Origin: Nocardioides exalbidus
Lineage (GTDB): Bacteria > Actinomycetota > Actinomycetes > Propionibacteriales > Nocardioidaceae
Length of the DNA: 64,000 nt
NCBI RefSeq assembly: GCF_900105585.1
Contig: NZ_FNRT01000002.1
Span: forward strand, 992,001-1,056,000
Reading direction: 5' to 3'
The notes beneath the pieces are model-generated. The model made no database searches and was not told the DNA's origin. It worked only from the letters and a program-made list of their open reading frames with translations. Made by a program: the position numbers and the translations under genes. This document shows positions 43,064 through 52,559 of this stretch, in pieces (position 1 is the first letter of the stretch; each line of letters begins with the position of its first letter).

Positions 43064-44278
43064 GTGACCTCGGGCAGCGCGGCGGACTTCAGGTTCCGCG
43101 ACATCGCGCTGGTGGCGTACGGCCCCTCCGTCGTCTCGGCGATCGGGCACGGCGCGATCATGCCGGTGCTCGCCCTGCGGGCGCGCGACCTCGGTGCGGA
43201 CATCAGCGTCGCGGCTGCGATCGTCGCCCTGGTCGGCGTGGGGCAGCTGCTCGCGAGCCTGCCGTCGGGCGCCCTCATCGCGCGCATCGGGGAGCGGCGG
43301 GCGCTCGTGGCGGCGGGCTTCGTCGACGCGTGCGCGATGGCCTTCGCGGCCCTCACCGACTCCGTCCTCGGGCTCGCGGCCGGTGTGCTCCTGAGCGGGG
43401 TGTGCTGGACGCTGTTCCTCATCGCGCGGCAGGGCTTCATGATCGACGTCGTCCCCGAGACCCACCGCGCGCGGGCGATGTCGCTCCTGGGTGGTTCCTA
43501 CCGCGTCGGGGTGCTGGTCGGGCCGCTGATCGGCGCGGGCCTGATCCACGTCACGAGCATCACCAGCGTCTTCTGGCTCGGCGCCGTGATGTCGGTGACC
43601 GCATCGCTGCTGGCCGGCACCATGCCCGACCTCGGCGAGGAGAAGCGGGCCGTCGCGAAGGCCAGCGGCCACCTCGGCGTGTGGACCGTGATCCGCTCCC
43701 ACCGGCGCGTGCTCGCGACCGTCGGCTCCGCGGTCGTCATCCTCGGCATGAGCCGGTCGCTGCGGCTGAGCCTGCTGCCGCTGTGGGCCGACCACCTCGG
43801 GCTGTCGGCGTCGACGACGTCGCTGATCTTCGCGGGCGCGGCAGCGATCGACGTCGCCTTCATGTGGCCGGGCGGGTGGCTGATGGACGTGCGGGGACGG
43901 ATGTACGTCGCGGTGCCGGTCGTGCTGTCGATGGCGCTCGCCTGCCTGCTGCTGCCGCTCGCGACCAACGTCGTCACGGTCTCGCTGGTGATGGCGATGA
44001 TCGCGTGCGGCAACGGCCTCGGCTCGGGCATCGTGATGACGCTCGGCGCGGACTCCGCGCCCCTCGACGGGAGGCCGCAGTTCCTCGGCGCCTGGCGGCT
44101 GTGCGGCGACATCGGCAACTCCGGCGGCCCGCTCCTGGTCAGTGCGGTCGCCGCCGTCGCTCCGCTGGCGACGGCGTGCCTCGTGCTCGGCGCGCTGATC
44201 CTCGCCGGCACCGGCTGGGTCGGCTACTGGACCCGACGCGTCGACGTGGCGCGCGCGGCGGAGATGAGCGGCGTCTAG
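43064..44278 (+). CDS. MFS transporter
   Basis: A 404-residue membrane protein with about 12 predicted helices. The loop between helices 2 and 3 has the MFS motif A form SGALIARIGERRALVAAG, and a related DVRGRMYVAVP occurs in the second half. The pattern fits small-molecule or drug efflux, but the substrate is unknown. GTG start at 43064. It overlaps the stop of the convergent next gene by four bases. Confidence 0.88.
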   Translation: MTSGSAADFRFRDIALVAYGPSVVSAIGHGAIMPVLALRARDLGADISVAAAIVALVGVGQLLASLPSGALIARIGERRALVAAGFVDACAMAFAALTDSVLGLAAGVLLSGVCWTLFLIARQGFMIDVVPETHRARAMSLLGGSYRVGVLVGPLIGAGLIHVTSITSVFWLGAVMSVTASLLAGTMPDLGEEKRAVAKASGHLGVWTVIRSHRRVLATVGSAVVILGMSRSLRLSLLPLWADHLGLSASTTSLIFAGAAAIDVAFMWPGGWLMDVRGRMYVAVPVVLSMALACLLLPLATNVVTVSLVMAMIACGNGLGSGIVMTLGADSAPLDGRPQFLGAWRLCGDIGNSGGPLLVSAVAAVAPLATACLVLGALILAGTGWVGYWTRRVDVARAAEMSGV

Positions 44279-44802
44279 CCGACGGTGACGGTGACCTCGT
44301 TGGAGACCGCATCGGAGTCGGTGTCAACGACCCGGAACTTGTTCGGCCCGGTGCGGCTCGTCTGGACGTAGGTCGCGAACGTGCCGCCGCTGACCGACAT
44401 GGTCACCGGGAAGTCGGTCCACTGCTCGTTCTCGAACCGCTGCACCTGGAGGATCGCGCCCTCACCACCGGCGTAGGTGCCGGTGAGGTCGATCTGCTGC
44501 ATCGGGCTCACCGACTGCTGCGCCGCGGACAGCGCGATGCCGGTGTCGGGGGCCTCGGTGGTCGACGGTGCACCCGGGCTGGGCTCGGTCGCCTCCGGCG
44601 GCGTCTCGGTGCTCGTGTCGGTGGGCTTCGGCAGCTCGAACGTCGACGGGCTGTCGCTGCTGCCGCTCGCGGAGGACGAGCCCCCGATGCCGGTGGCCTT
44701 GACCCCGATCATCACGGCCCCGCCCACGATGAGGCCCAGGACGACGGCGACGCCGACCAGGGCGATGAGCCCGGTCAGGACCGGGCGCTTCTCGGTGTCC
44801 AT
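44275..44802 (-). CDS. Membrane-anchored extracellular protein of unknown function
   Basis: 175 residues: a short cytosolic start (MDTEKRPVLTG), one membrane helix (about 10-35), a Ser/Thr/Pro/Glu-rich linker (about 40-85), then a beta-rich domain of about 85 residues (IDLTGTYAGGEGAILQVQRF to SDAVSNEVTVTVG) that resembles an Ig or bacterial-adhesin fold. No family recognised. It converges with the MFS gene and is divergent from the P-loop protein gene. Confidence 0.75.
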   Translation of the reverse strand: MDTEKRPVLTGLIALVGVAVVLGLIVGGAVMIGVKATGIGGSSSASGSSDSPSTFELPKPTDTSTETPPEATEPSPGAPSTTEAPDTGIALSAAQQSVSPMQQIDLTGTYAGGEGAILQVQRFENEQWTDFPVTMSVSGGTFATYVQTSRTGPNKFRVVDTDSDAVSNEVTVTVG

Positions 44803-44907
44803 GAGGACCTCTCCAGCGACAACAGGGTCTCGCCATCATCCAAGATGGCTGGTCACCGGGCCAACTCGATCCGACCGGGTGGTTGCAGCGTCCGACAGGA
44901 TGGGGTC

Positions 44908-45702
44908 ATGCAGTCACCGTTGCGACACGGCAAGGCAGCCATCGGTACGACGATCGCCGGCGGCGCGCTGGCCGCGCTGTCCCAGGCGCCCGAGCGGGCC
45001 TCGCGGCTCCTCCGCCACCGGTACCCGACGGTCGCCGTCACCGGGATGACCGGCGTCGGCAAGACCCGCCTCGCGGACCGGCTCTCGCGGCGCGCGAGCA
45101 GCCAGGCCTCGGTCGACGCCGGGGCCGACGTGGGCTCGGCGACCATGGAGCGGCGCACGCGTCGCAACGCGCGGTTGCGCGGCTACCGGTTCCGGGTGGT
45201 GCCGGGCGAGAACGCCGCGACCCGGCTCGGCGCGCTCGACGAGGTGTTCCACGACGAGCCGGTGGACGGCGTGCTGCACGTGGTCGCCAACGGCTACGCC
45301 ACGCCGCGTCGTACGGCCGGCACCACCGGCGCTGCTGTCGCCACGCGCGAGCAGCAGCTCGCCGCCGAGCTCGAGGACTGGTCGATCACCGCGCACCGGG
45401 TCGCGAGCATGGCCGTGCGCCGCGAGCGCCCGACGTGGCTGGTGATCGCGGTGACGAAGGCGGACCTGTTCGCCGACGACCTCGAGGCGGCGGTGCGCTA
45501 CTACTCCCCCGGCAGCGGCTCGCCCTTCGGCGACAAGCTCGACGAGCTGCGCGCCCTCGCCGGCGGCGCCAAGCTGTCGATCGACGTGCTGCCGGTGTGC
45601 GCGGAGGGCGGCGGGAAGAAGTCGGCGATGCCCGACAAGGCCGCCGCCGAGCTCCTCAACCGCCTCGAGCTGCGCATCGCCCAGCTCTGCGGCCACGTCT
45701 GA
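44908..45702 (+). CDS. P-loop GTPase-like protein
   Basis: 264 residues. Walker A/G1 at 45-52 (GMTGVGKT), and a TKAD at 183-186 in place of the usual NKxD G4 motif, following WLVIAV. VVPGENAATR stands roughly where G3 (DxxG) is expected, so the switch region is atypical. A short hydrophobic N-terminus (about 10-25) may associate with membrane. It is probably a degenerate or divergent GTPase whose partner is unknown. It is followed closely by a DUF1648 gene. Confidence 0.75.
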   Translation: MQSPLRHGKAAIGTTIAGGALAALSQAPERASRLLRHRYPTVAVTGMTGVGKTRLADRLSRRASSQASVDAGADVGSATMERRTRRNARLRGYRFRVVPGENAATRLGALDEVFHDEPVDGVLHVVANGYATPRRTAGTTGAAVATREQQLAAELEDWSITAHRVASMAVRRERPTWLVIAVTKADLFADDLEAAVRYYSPGSGSPFGDKLDELRALAGGAKLSIDVLPVCAEGGGKKSAMPDKAAAELLNRLELRIAQLCGHV

Positions 45703-45712
45703 GGCGCTGCCG

Positions 45713-46219
45713 GTGCGGCGCGGCAGGCGGGCACTCCTCGTCACCACGGCGGCGTACGTCGTGGCGCTGGCGTGGTCGGCCGCGGTGCTGCCGGAGCGGG
45801 TGCCCTCGCACTTCGACGGCAGTGGTCGCGTCGACGCGTGGTCGTCCCGCGGCTCGCTGGTCCTGCTCTGGGTCGTGGTCGGCCTCGTCGTCGTGGTCGG
45901 CATCCCGGTGCTGACCCGGCTCGCCCTCCGCGGCGACGGGACGTGGGTCAACCTGCCCCGGGCGACGAAGGACCACTGGTTCGCACCATCTCGCAGGGAC
46001 GAGTTCCGGGCGCGGTTCCAGGACGACATGGAGGGCTTCGTCGCGCTCACCACGGTCCTGCTCGTGGTCGTGATGGGGCTGACGACGTGGGTGGGCGCCG
46101 CCGGTCGGGACGGCGTGCCGTGGTGGGTCTTCGCCGTCGTGGTCGGCGCCTACCTCGTCGCCACGGCGCTCTGGGTGGTGCGGCTGCTGAGGGCGTACGC
46201 ACCGCCCCGTGACGCCTGA
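45713..46219 (+). CDS. DUF1648 membrane protein
   Basis: 168 residues with about four membrane helices. LPERVPSHFDGSGRVDAWSS is the DUF1648 signature just after the first helix. Related proteins include SdpI-type immunity proteins and many uncharacterised membrane proteins. The GTG start lies 10 bases after the P-loop gene stop, so the two are probably one transcript. Confidence 0.85.
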   Translation: MRRGRRALLVTTAAYVVALAWSAAVLPERVPSHFDGSGRVDAWSSRGSLVLLWVVVGLVVVVGIPVLTRLALRGDGTWVNLPRATKDHWFAPSRRDEFRARFQDDMEGFVALTTVLLVVVMGLTTWVGAAGRDGVPWWVFAVVVGAYLVATALWVVRLLRAYAPPRDA

Positions 46220-46320
46220 GCCCACCCCCGCGGGCGGAGCCGGTCCAGACCGGGACGCGAGGTAGTTCACAGATTCACGACTTCTGGTTTCGACGTCGTT
46301 CACCGGGGCACAAGGTCGGC

Positions 46321-46620
46321 ATGAGGCCGATCGCGATCAACCAGCGGGCACTGCGCGGTGCCAAGGAGGAGCTCGACTCCGCGCGTGAGGCCCTGCTGGC
46401 CGCGCTGGGCGACATCGACCACCCCGCCGACGACTTCCCGTGGCGCGACCTCGTCGTCGAGGGCGTGCGCAGCCTCGTCGACGACGCGGAGCAGGTGGCC
46501 AAGCGCTGCCGCAACATCGCCGGTGCGATCGACGACTCGATCGTCGACTTCGACGAGCTCGACGTGATGGTCGGGCAGGCCGCCACCATCGCGGCGTCGC
46601 TCGACGAGGTGCGGTCGTGA
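46321..46620 (+). CDS. Small helical protein, possible partner of a type-VII-secreted protein
   Basis: A 99-residue, almost wholly helical protein (NQRALRGAKEELDSAREALL, then LVDDAEQVAKRCRNIAGAID) with no WXG motif. Its stop overlaps the start of the next gene (GTGA), so the pair is co-translated. The size and position match the small ESX-like or chaperone partners encoded before larger type-VII-secretion substrates, but no family was recognised. Confidence 0.75.
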   Translation: MRPIAINQRALRGAKEELDSAREALLAALGDIDHPADDFPWRDLVVEGVRSLVDDAEQVAKRCRNIAGAIDDSIVDFDELDVMVGQAATIAASLDEVRS

Positions 46621-47630
46621 CCAAGGTCGTCGTCGACCGGATCGAGGTCCAGCAGGACGGTCTCCAGTTCGGCGACCCGATCGGGTGCGGCTACCACTGG
46701 ACCGAGCCCGACACGATCGATGCCTACGGCGACTCCGTCCGTCGGCTTGCCACCAAGGTCGAGCTCGCCGTCGACGGCTTCGAGCGCACCGCGTCGACCT
46801 CGGAGGACGTGTTCGCCGGCGAGGCCGCCGACACGCTGCGCGACCGCGCGGCCAAGCGCCACGAGGAGTCCGCCTCCGTGCGCGACAACCTCCGCGGCCT
46901 GGGCCGTGCCATCAACACCTACTCCGACGTCCTGCGTCGCCACCGCGAGGGCCTCGAGCAGCTCCGCGACTTCGCCGTCTCGGTCGGTCTCGACGTCCGC
47001 GGCAACCAGATCTGGCCGCCGATCGAGACCCTCCCGGGCGACTCCACCCAGAAGCAGGCCGACGCCTGGGAGGCCGACTGGAAGGCCTACAAGGAGTGCT
47101 TCGAGACCAAGATCGCGCTGCGTGACGCGCGACGCGCCAGCACGAAGGACCTGGTCAGGGCGCTGGCCGACTACGCCGGGGTCCACCCCGACAAGGACAA
47201 GCAGAAGTTCGTCGCCGCCGGCGGCAAGCAGGTGAAGTTCGGCGACCTGCGCCGCGAGGCGGCCGAGGAGGCGATGGAGGCGGTCGAGGCCAACGACGCC
47301 GCCGACGCCGCGCGGGCGACGGTCACCGCCCTCAAGGGCCGCGAGCAGAAGGCGCTCGGCGACCTCGAGGACCTCGCGATGGCCGACGCCCCGGCCGACC
47401 AGATCAAGGCGCAGGCCGACAAGGTCGCCGCCATCCACCGCGAGCTCGTCGAGGCGCGCTCCGAGGCCCGCGAGGCCGAGGCCACCGCCCAGCGCGAGCA
47501 GGCCCAGGCCAACCGCGCGGCCCGCAACCTCGAGGCCGCCGAGGAGGGTCGCCCCCGCATCGTCTCGGAGGTCCGGCCGGTGCCCCAGGCGTCGATCGAG
47601 CCGGTGAACCTCAAGGACCGCTTGGGCTGA
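46617..47630 (+). CDS. Putative type-VII-secretion-like helical protein
   Basis: 337 residues. The N-terminal ~120 residues include CGYHWTEPDTIDAYGDSVRR and TSEDVFAGEAADTLRDRA, like the helix-F/WxG-helix of putative T7SS substrates (T7SS_signal-type domain). A Trp/Lys-rich middle (QADAWEADWKAYKECFETK) follows. Residues about 220-315 form a long charged coiled coil. No nuclease, ADP-ribosyl or other toxin domain is seen at the C-terminus, and no immunity gene follows. Confidence 0.72.
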   Translation: MTKVVVDRIEVQQDGLQFGDPIGCGYHWTEPDTIDAYGDSVRRLATKVELAVDGFERTASTSEDVFAGEAADTLRDRAAKRHEESASVRDNLRGLGRAINTYSDVLRRHREGLEQLRDFAVSVGLDVRGNQIWPPIETLPGDSTQKQADAWEADWKAYKECFETKIALRDARRASTKDLVRALADYAGVHPDKDKQKFVAAGGKQVKFGDLRREAAEEAMEAVEANDAADAARATVTALKGREQKALGDLEDLAMADAPADQIKAQADKVAAIHRELVEARSEAREAEATAQREQAQANRAARNLEAAEEGRPRIVSEVRPVPQASIEPVNLKDRLG

Positions 47631-47638
47631 GGTCGGAG

Positions 47639-48394
47639 TCAGTGGACCTCGTAGACCGTCGTCCCCTTGACCTTGGTGTCGCCGCAGGACTGGCGACGGA
47701 TCGGGCCGGGGAGGGCGACCACCTCGGCGTCCGGCGAGCCGCCGGCGCGCACGTGGAGCTCGCGGACCTGCTCGACACCGGGGCGGCCCGCCCGCCCGCG
47801 GGTCAGCCCCTCGGGGAGCTCACCACCGAGGACGGCCCGGCAGGCGTCGAGCGCCGAGCCGGTGTCGAGCCGACCCAGGGCCACCCCGCTCGGCAGGGCG
47901 AGCAGCGTGCCGGAGAACCGGTGGCCGCCGAGGTGGGTGGTCTCCCACGTGCCCTCGGGCCATTCGCGCGCGAGCAGCCCGGCGATCGGCCGGCCGATCT
48001 CGGCGCAGCAGCGGTCGCGCTTGCCGTTGGTGCAGACCAGCCAGAGCGGGGAGTCGTGGGCCGGCAGCGCGTCGAGGTCGAGCCCGACCAGGTTTTCGGG
48101 CCGGTCGAGCAGCGTCGCGCGGACGTCGTACCCCTCGGGCGTGGCGGTGGCCCGGAAGACGTGCGTGCCCGGGCCGCCGCTGCCGTCGGGCCGGCGGAGC
48201 AGGAAGACCTTGAGGTCGAGCGAGGCGAGGTGGTCGCGGACCGACTCGGGCAGCCGGTTGTCCCTGAGCGCGTCCCTGCCCCACGGGCCGGGTGCCTCGA
48301 CGAGCAGGACCTCGGCGTCGGTGGGTGCCGTGCCGACGATCGGCTCGTCGTCGTCGGCGCTGGCGAAGGAGCACCGGAAGTCAGCCTCGGGCAT
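47639..48394 (-). CDS. Sucrase/ferredoxin-like family protein
   Basis: 251 residues of the sucrase/ferredoxin-like (thioredoxin-like [2Fe-2S]-related) family. LWLVCTNGKRDRCCAEIGRP holds the Cys pair, HLGGHRFSGTLLALPSG is the family's second block, and IRRQSCGDTK contributes another Cys near the end. Biochemical role uncertain. It converges with the T7SS-like gene, eight bases between stops. Confidence 0.85.
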   Translation of the reverse strand: MPEADFRCSFASADDDEPIVGTAPTDAEVLLVEAPGPWGRDALRDNRLPESVRDHLASLDLKVFLLRRPDGSGGPGTHVFRATATPEGYDVRATLLDRPENLVGLDLDALPAHDSPLWLVCTNGKRDRCCAEIGRPIAGLLAREWPEGTWETTHLGGHRFSGTLLALPSGVALGRLDTGSALDACRAVLGGELPEGLTRGRAGRPGVEQVRELHVRAGGSPDAEVVALPGPIRRQSCGDTKVKGTTVYEVH

Positions 48395-48423
48395 GCGAGG
48401 AGTCTGACGGACGGGTCCGCGGG

Positions 48424-49485
48424 TCAGTAGCGCTGGCCCTGCCAGAGCAGGCCGGCGGCGGCGTTCTCGGCCGGGTTGCAGTAGCCGCCGTAGGTGCGCT
48501 CGGCGCCGGTCGTGACCAGGAAGGTGGCGCAGTCGGCGGCGTGCTCGAGCGGCGCCCAGTCGGGCTGCATCGGCGGGGTCGGGCCGCTCGGGTTGTCGTC
48601 CGGCACGAAGACCGCCGCGGCCGCCTTCTCCTGGCGTGCCCAGCCGGCGCGCGTGGCGCCCCAGTTGGTGAACTGCCGGTAGTGCGCGCACTCGTGGATC
48701 GCGACGGCCATCTTGGACGCCTCCGACTCCCAGGTGACGGCGTTGATCTCCTCCACCTGCACCGCGATGCCGTACTGGAAGGAGAAGGCCGCGTCGCGGA
48801 CCGTCGTGATCGTGCCGGTGGGGTCGAGGGTGACGCTCGCCTGCGGGCAGAGGTTGGCGATCGGGGCGTAGAAGCGCGCCTGGTCGCCGGTGTACATCGC
48901 CTGGTTGTCGAACTGCACGGTGATCGGGCCCGAGGTGGTGCTGCGCCGCGCCTTGCGCGGGCCCTGCTTGATCTTCTTGGTCTTGAAGCGGTAGTCCACC
49001 GACTGCACCGGGACCCCGGGTGTCACCGTGTAGGGCGGGAGGCTCGCCGTGACGAGCCCCTTGCGGCTGATCTTGCCCTTGGCGCCGGAGACCTTCGTCC
49101 ACTTCCCGCCGTCGACGCGGGCCTGCACGAACACCTTCTTCGGCAGGATCGGCTTGGTGCCGCGGTAGGTCTTCCACGCGGCGCTGAAGGTGACCCCGCT
49201 GCCGGAGCCGCGGATGGCGGAGGTGAAGCCGAAGCCGTCGATCCGGTTGTACTTCTTCGGCCAGAAGGCGAAGAGCGGACGGCGGTACGACGCGCTCGCC
49301 GCGGCACGGCCGACGTCGGGCGTGCCGAGGACCGGCGCGACGAGGGGCGGGACGTCCTGACCCTCGGCGGCGGACGTGACCGCCGCTCGACGAGGGGTCG
49401 GCTCGGCGCCGGCGGGAGCGGTCGCGAGGGTGGATCCCATCGCTGCGGCCACGAGGGCGACGGTCAGGCGGCGGCGAGCATTCAT
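48424..49485 (-). CDS. Secreted protein with HExxH zinc-protease-like site
   Basis: 353 residues. A signal peptide (RRLTVALVAAAMGSTLATAP) is followed by a beta-rich, Lys-rich region (about 70-190). A domain with HECAH at 264-268 and EHAAD at 314-318 follows. Such an HExxH plus downstream ExxAD pattern occurs in several gluzincin metallopeptidases. Cys residues at 213, 266, 319 and 336 may form disulphides. Peptidase activity is inferred from these motifs only; no family name was recognised. Confidence 0.78.
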   Translation of the reverse strand: MNARRRLTVALVAAAMGSTLATAPAGAEPTPRRAAVTSAAEGQDVPPLVAPVLGTPDVGRAAASASYRRPLFAFWPKKYNRIDGFGFTSAIRGSGSGVTFSAAWKTYRGTKPILPKKVFVQARVDGGKWTKVSGAKGKISRKGLVTASLPPYTVTPGVPVQSVDYRFKTKKIKQGPRKARRSTTSGPITVQFDNQAMYTGDQARFYAPIANLCPQASVTLDPTGTITTVRDAAFSFQYGIAVQVEEINAVTWESEASKMAVAIHECAHYRQFTNWGATRAGWARQEKAAAAVFVPDDNPSGPTPPMQPDWAPLEHAADCATFLVTTGAERTYGGYCNPAENAAAGLLWQGQRY

Positions 49486-49554
49486 CGGGCACTCCGTGGT
49501 TCGAGGTCGGGCAGTGCTGGTCCACCTACCCCGGCCCCGGGCGCGGCAAACGGC

Positions 49555-52515
49555 TCAGGCGTCGAGGAGGCCTCGACGGCGGGCGACCGCAGCCGCCTCC
49601 GTGCGGGACGCGGCGTCGAGCTTGGCGAGGATGTTGGAGACGTGGACCGAGACGGTCTTGGTGCTGATGAAGAGCTGCTTGCCGATCTCGCCGTTGGAGC
49701 GCCCCTCGGCGACGAGCGCGAGGATCTCCGCCTCGCGCGGGGTGAGGACGGCCGTCTCGGCCGACGCGGCGGCCGGCGAGGGCGCCGAGCCCTGGGCGGT
49801 CAGCTCGGCGAGGAGTGAGGTGGAGTGCATCGCGTGGGCGGCCTCGCGCGCCCGGTCGGCCACCACCCGGGCACCGGCCGCGTCGCCGGTCGCCCGCAGC
49901 ACGCCGGCGAGCCGTACTCGCGCCTGGGCGACCTCCGGGACGGAGCCGTAGGCGAGCGAGGTCTCCTCGGCTGCGCGCCACGCGTCGACGAGCTCCTCGG
50001 CGGTGGGCGGCTGGACCTGCGCGAGCCAGCGCCAGCGCAGGTGCTCGGCAGCGCGACGGGCGACCCACATCCGGTACTCCGGGCCGTGGCTGCCGTCGTA
50101 GGGCGCGTAGAAGTCGATGACCCGGCCACCGTCGGCGACGAGCCGCTCGACGTCGACGGCGGCGGACTCCCGCTCGTCGGCGGACTGGCGCGCGGCTGCG
50201 GCGGCGAAGGCGCTGATCGCGATGGTCGACAAGCGGAGCCGGGCCTGGAACCACTCGTGCCAGAGCGGCACGACGGCGGCCACCACGTCGTCGTAGATCG
50301 CCAGCGCGCCAGCCCCGTCGCCGGCGGCGACGGCCCGCATCAGCTCGGCGCTGCCGGCCGAGATCGCGGTGAGGCCGTCGGTGCCCCAGTAGTCGCGGAG
50401 CCGCTCGAGCGCCTTCGCGTGGCTCTCGCCACGGATGCCGATGGTGATGAGCATCTGGTGGGCGAAGAAGAGCCACTCGTAGACCATGGGCGGGTTCTGG
50501 CCGCTCACGTCGAGCAGCTCCCACGCCTCGTCGAGCTTGCCCTGGTGGGTCAGCACCACGGCGAGCAGGAGGCGCGACTCGGCAGGGAACGGCGACCAGA
50601 CCAGGCCGCCGACCTCGCTCCGCTCGATGACCTCGCCGTAGACCTCGACGGCGGCCTCGAGGTCGCCGTCGTCGTGGTGGAAGCGACCGAGCATGTAGAG
50701 CGCGCGCAGCTCGGCGTCGATGAGGCCGGCCCGGCGGGCGCGGTCCGCGGCGGCCCGCCACCCCGGGCCCGGGCTGCTGCTGTCGTCGGCCTCGAGGCCC
50801 GCGAGGGTCGTGTGGAGCTCCACGGCGAGGCTGGTGAGGTCGTTGCGCTCGGCGATCTCGAGGGCCTCCACCGCCAGGGCGCGAGCCTCGTCGGCCCGCC
50901 AGCTGCCGAGGCCGCGGGAGCGGACGAAGAGCGCCTGGGCGAGCAGCTTGGGCGGGCCACCTCGCAGCAGCTCGATCGCCTCCGCGGCGATCTCGGTGGG
51001 GTCGTCGGCGGTGTCGGTGAGCAGCAGCGCCGTGGCCAGCGCCGTGAGCAGCTGGCCACGGTCGATGGCCGCGCCGTCGGCGGGCAGGGTCGCGAGCCGG
51101 GCCCGCAGGACCTTCACCGCCTTCGGCACCCGCCCGGCCGCGATCAGCGCCTCGGCGCAGCGCCGCGTCAGCGCGTGGGCGTCGACGTCGTCGAAGGGCG
51201 TGCGCGCGGTGTCGATGAGCTCGAGCGCGTCGAGGAAGTGGGTCGCGGCCTCCGACGGACCGCCGACGGCGAGGGCCTCCTCGCCGGCCTCGATGGAGGC
51301 GTGCACGGCGACCGGCCGGTCGTCGGCGCGGCGGGCGTGCTGGGCCAGCTCGGCAGCGGTGCCGACCGCACGGCCCTCCCCCAGCGCGGACACGAAGTCG
51401 GCGTGGAGCCGCACCCGCTCGCCCGGCAGGAGGTCGTCGTAGACCGCCTCGCCGAGCAGGGCGTGGCGGAAGGCGTAGGTCCCGCCGCGGGACGCGACGA
51501 GCACGTGCGCCTCGACCGCGGTGCGCAGCGCCGCCTCGAGCTCGGTCGCGTCGAGGTCGGAGACCGCGGAGAGCAGGCCGTGGCTGACCTGTCGCCCGGC
51601 GACCGACACCAGGCGCACGACCCGGCGGGTGGTCTCGTCGAGGCGGTCGAGGTGCACGAGCAGCACGTCGGCGAGCTCGCCGGGCACCTGGCCCGACCAC
51701 GTCGCGCCGACGAGCTCCTCGATGAAGAAGGGGTTGCCCTCGGCGCGGTCGACGATGGAGACGTATTCCGCCTCGGACATCGTCGAGGGGTGCAGCGCGC
51801 GGACGAGGCGGCGCACGTCGTCGTCGGCGAGCGGCTCGAGCTGGAGCCGGTCGACGCCGCGCAGCCGGCTCCACTCCGCGACCTGGCGGCGGAGCGGGTG
51901 GCGGCGGTGGAGGTCGTCGGCGCGGTAGGACACGACCAGCGCGACACCCGGGAGCGGGCGGGAGAAGAGGAAGCTCAGCATGTCGCGCGTGGACTCGTCG
52001 GCCCAGTGGGTGTCCTCGACGACGAGGAGGAGCGGCGCCTGCTGGGCGACGGCGGAGAGGAGGTCGCCGAACGCGTCGTAGACGTTGCCGCGGTCGAGGG
52101 CCTGGTCGCCCGACGCGGTCTCGCTGCTGCGGATGCGTCGCCCGGGCTGGAGCCGGGCGAGCGTGGGGTGCTGCTCGAGGACGCGCGCGGCGACGTCGGG
52201 CACGTCGGACATCAGCCGGCCGAGGACCTCGGAGAAGGGGAGGTAGGGCAGGGAGCTGTCGGCGAGGTCGAGGCAGTGGCCCGCGACGACCTGCCAGTCG
52301 GCGGCGAGCGCCTCGTCGCGCAGGGCCATGAGCAGGCGGGTCTTGCCGACGCCCGCGTCGCCGGCGACGAGCATCGCGCGGACCGTCGGGTCGAGCAGGT
52401 CCCCCTGCCCGCGACCTGCTCCGGACGTGCGAATGCCGAGCTGGGCGGTGAGTTGCTCCAGCTCGGCATCGCGTCCGATGAGATCGGTGGTCCGCAGGGC
52501 CGGCACGGACGACAT
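49555..52515 (-). CDS. Large ATP-binding LuxR-family (LAL/AAA) transcriptional regulator
   Basis: A 986-residue signal-transduction ATPase. An AAA/NB-ARC-type domain near the N-terminus has LVAGDAGVGKTRLLMALRDE (Walker A) and PLLLVVEDTHWADES (Walker B). A TPR-like helical middle (about 480-880) is followed by a C-terminal LuxR HTH with LTPREAEILALVAEGRSNGE and KTVSVHVSNILAKLDA. It probably activates genes when a ligand binds the repeat region. The ATG at 52515 begins right before the conserved TTDLIGRDAELEQL. An in-frame extension to 52749 would include the separate small ORF. Confidence 0.92.
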   Translation of the reverse strand: MSSVPALRTTDLIGRDAELEQLTAQLGIRTSGAGRGQGDLLDPTVRAMLVAGDAGVGKTRLLMALRDEALAADWQVVAGHCLDLADSSLPYLPFSEVLGRLMSDVPDVAARVLEQHPTLARLQPGRRIRSSETASGDQALDRGNVYDAFGDLLSAVAQQAPLLLVVEDTHWADESTRDMLSFLFSRPLPGVALVVSYRADDLHRRHPLRRQVAEWSRLRGVDRLQLEPLADDDVRRLVRALHPSTMSEAEYVSIVDRAEGNPFFIEELVGATWSGQVPGELADVLLVHLDRLDETTRRVVRLVSVAGRQVSHGLLSAVSDLDATELEAALRTAVEAHVLVASRGGTYAFRHALLGEAVYDDLLPGERVRLHADFVSALGEGRAVGTAAELAQHARRADDRPVAVHASIEAGEEALAVGGPSEAATHFLDALELIDTARTPFDDVDAHALTRRCAEALIAAGRVPKAVKVLRARLATLPADGAAIDRGQLLTALATALLLTDTADDPTEIAAEAIELLRGGPPKLLAQALFVRSRGLGSWRADEARALAVEALEIAERNDLTSLAVELHTTLAGLEADDSSSPGPGWRAAADRARRAGLIDAELRALYMLGRFHHDDGDLEAAVEVYGEVIERSEVGGLVWSPFPAESRLLLAVVLTHQGKLDEAWELLDVSGQNPPMVYEWLFFAHQMLITIGIRGESHAKALERLRDYWGTDGLTAISAGSAELMRAVAAGDGAGALAIYDDVVAAVVPLWHEWFQARLRLSTIAISAFAAAAARQSADERESAAVDVERLVADGGRVIDFYAPYDGSHGPEYRMWVARRAAEHLRWRWLAQVQPPTAEELVDAWRAAEETSLAYGSVPEVAQARVRLAGVLRATGDAAGARVVADRAREAAHAMHSTSLLAELTAQGSAPSPAAASAETAVLTPREAEILALVAEGRSNGEIGKQLFISTKTVSVHVSNILAKLDAASRTEAAAVARRRGLLDA

Positions 52516-52559
52516 TGTGTCCTGCCCGACCGACACTGACGGGTCGATCGCGGTGCGGG

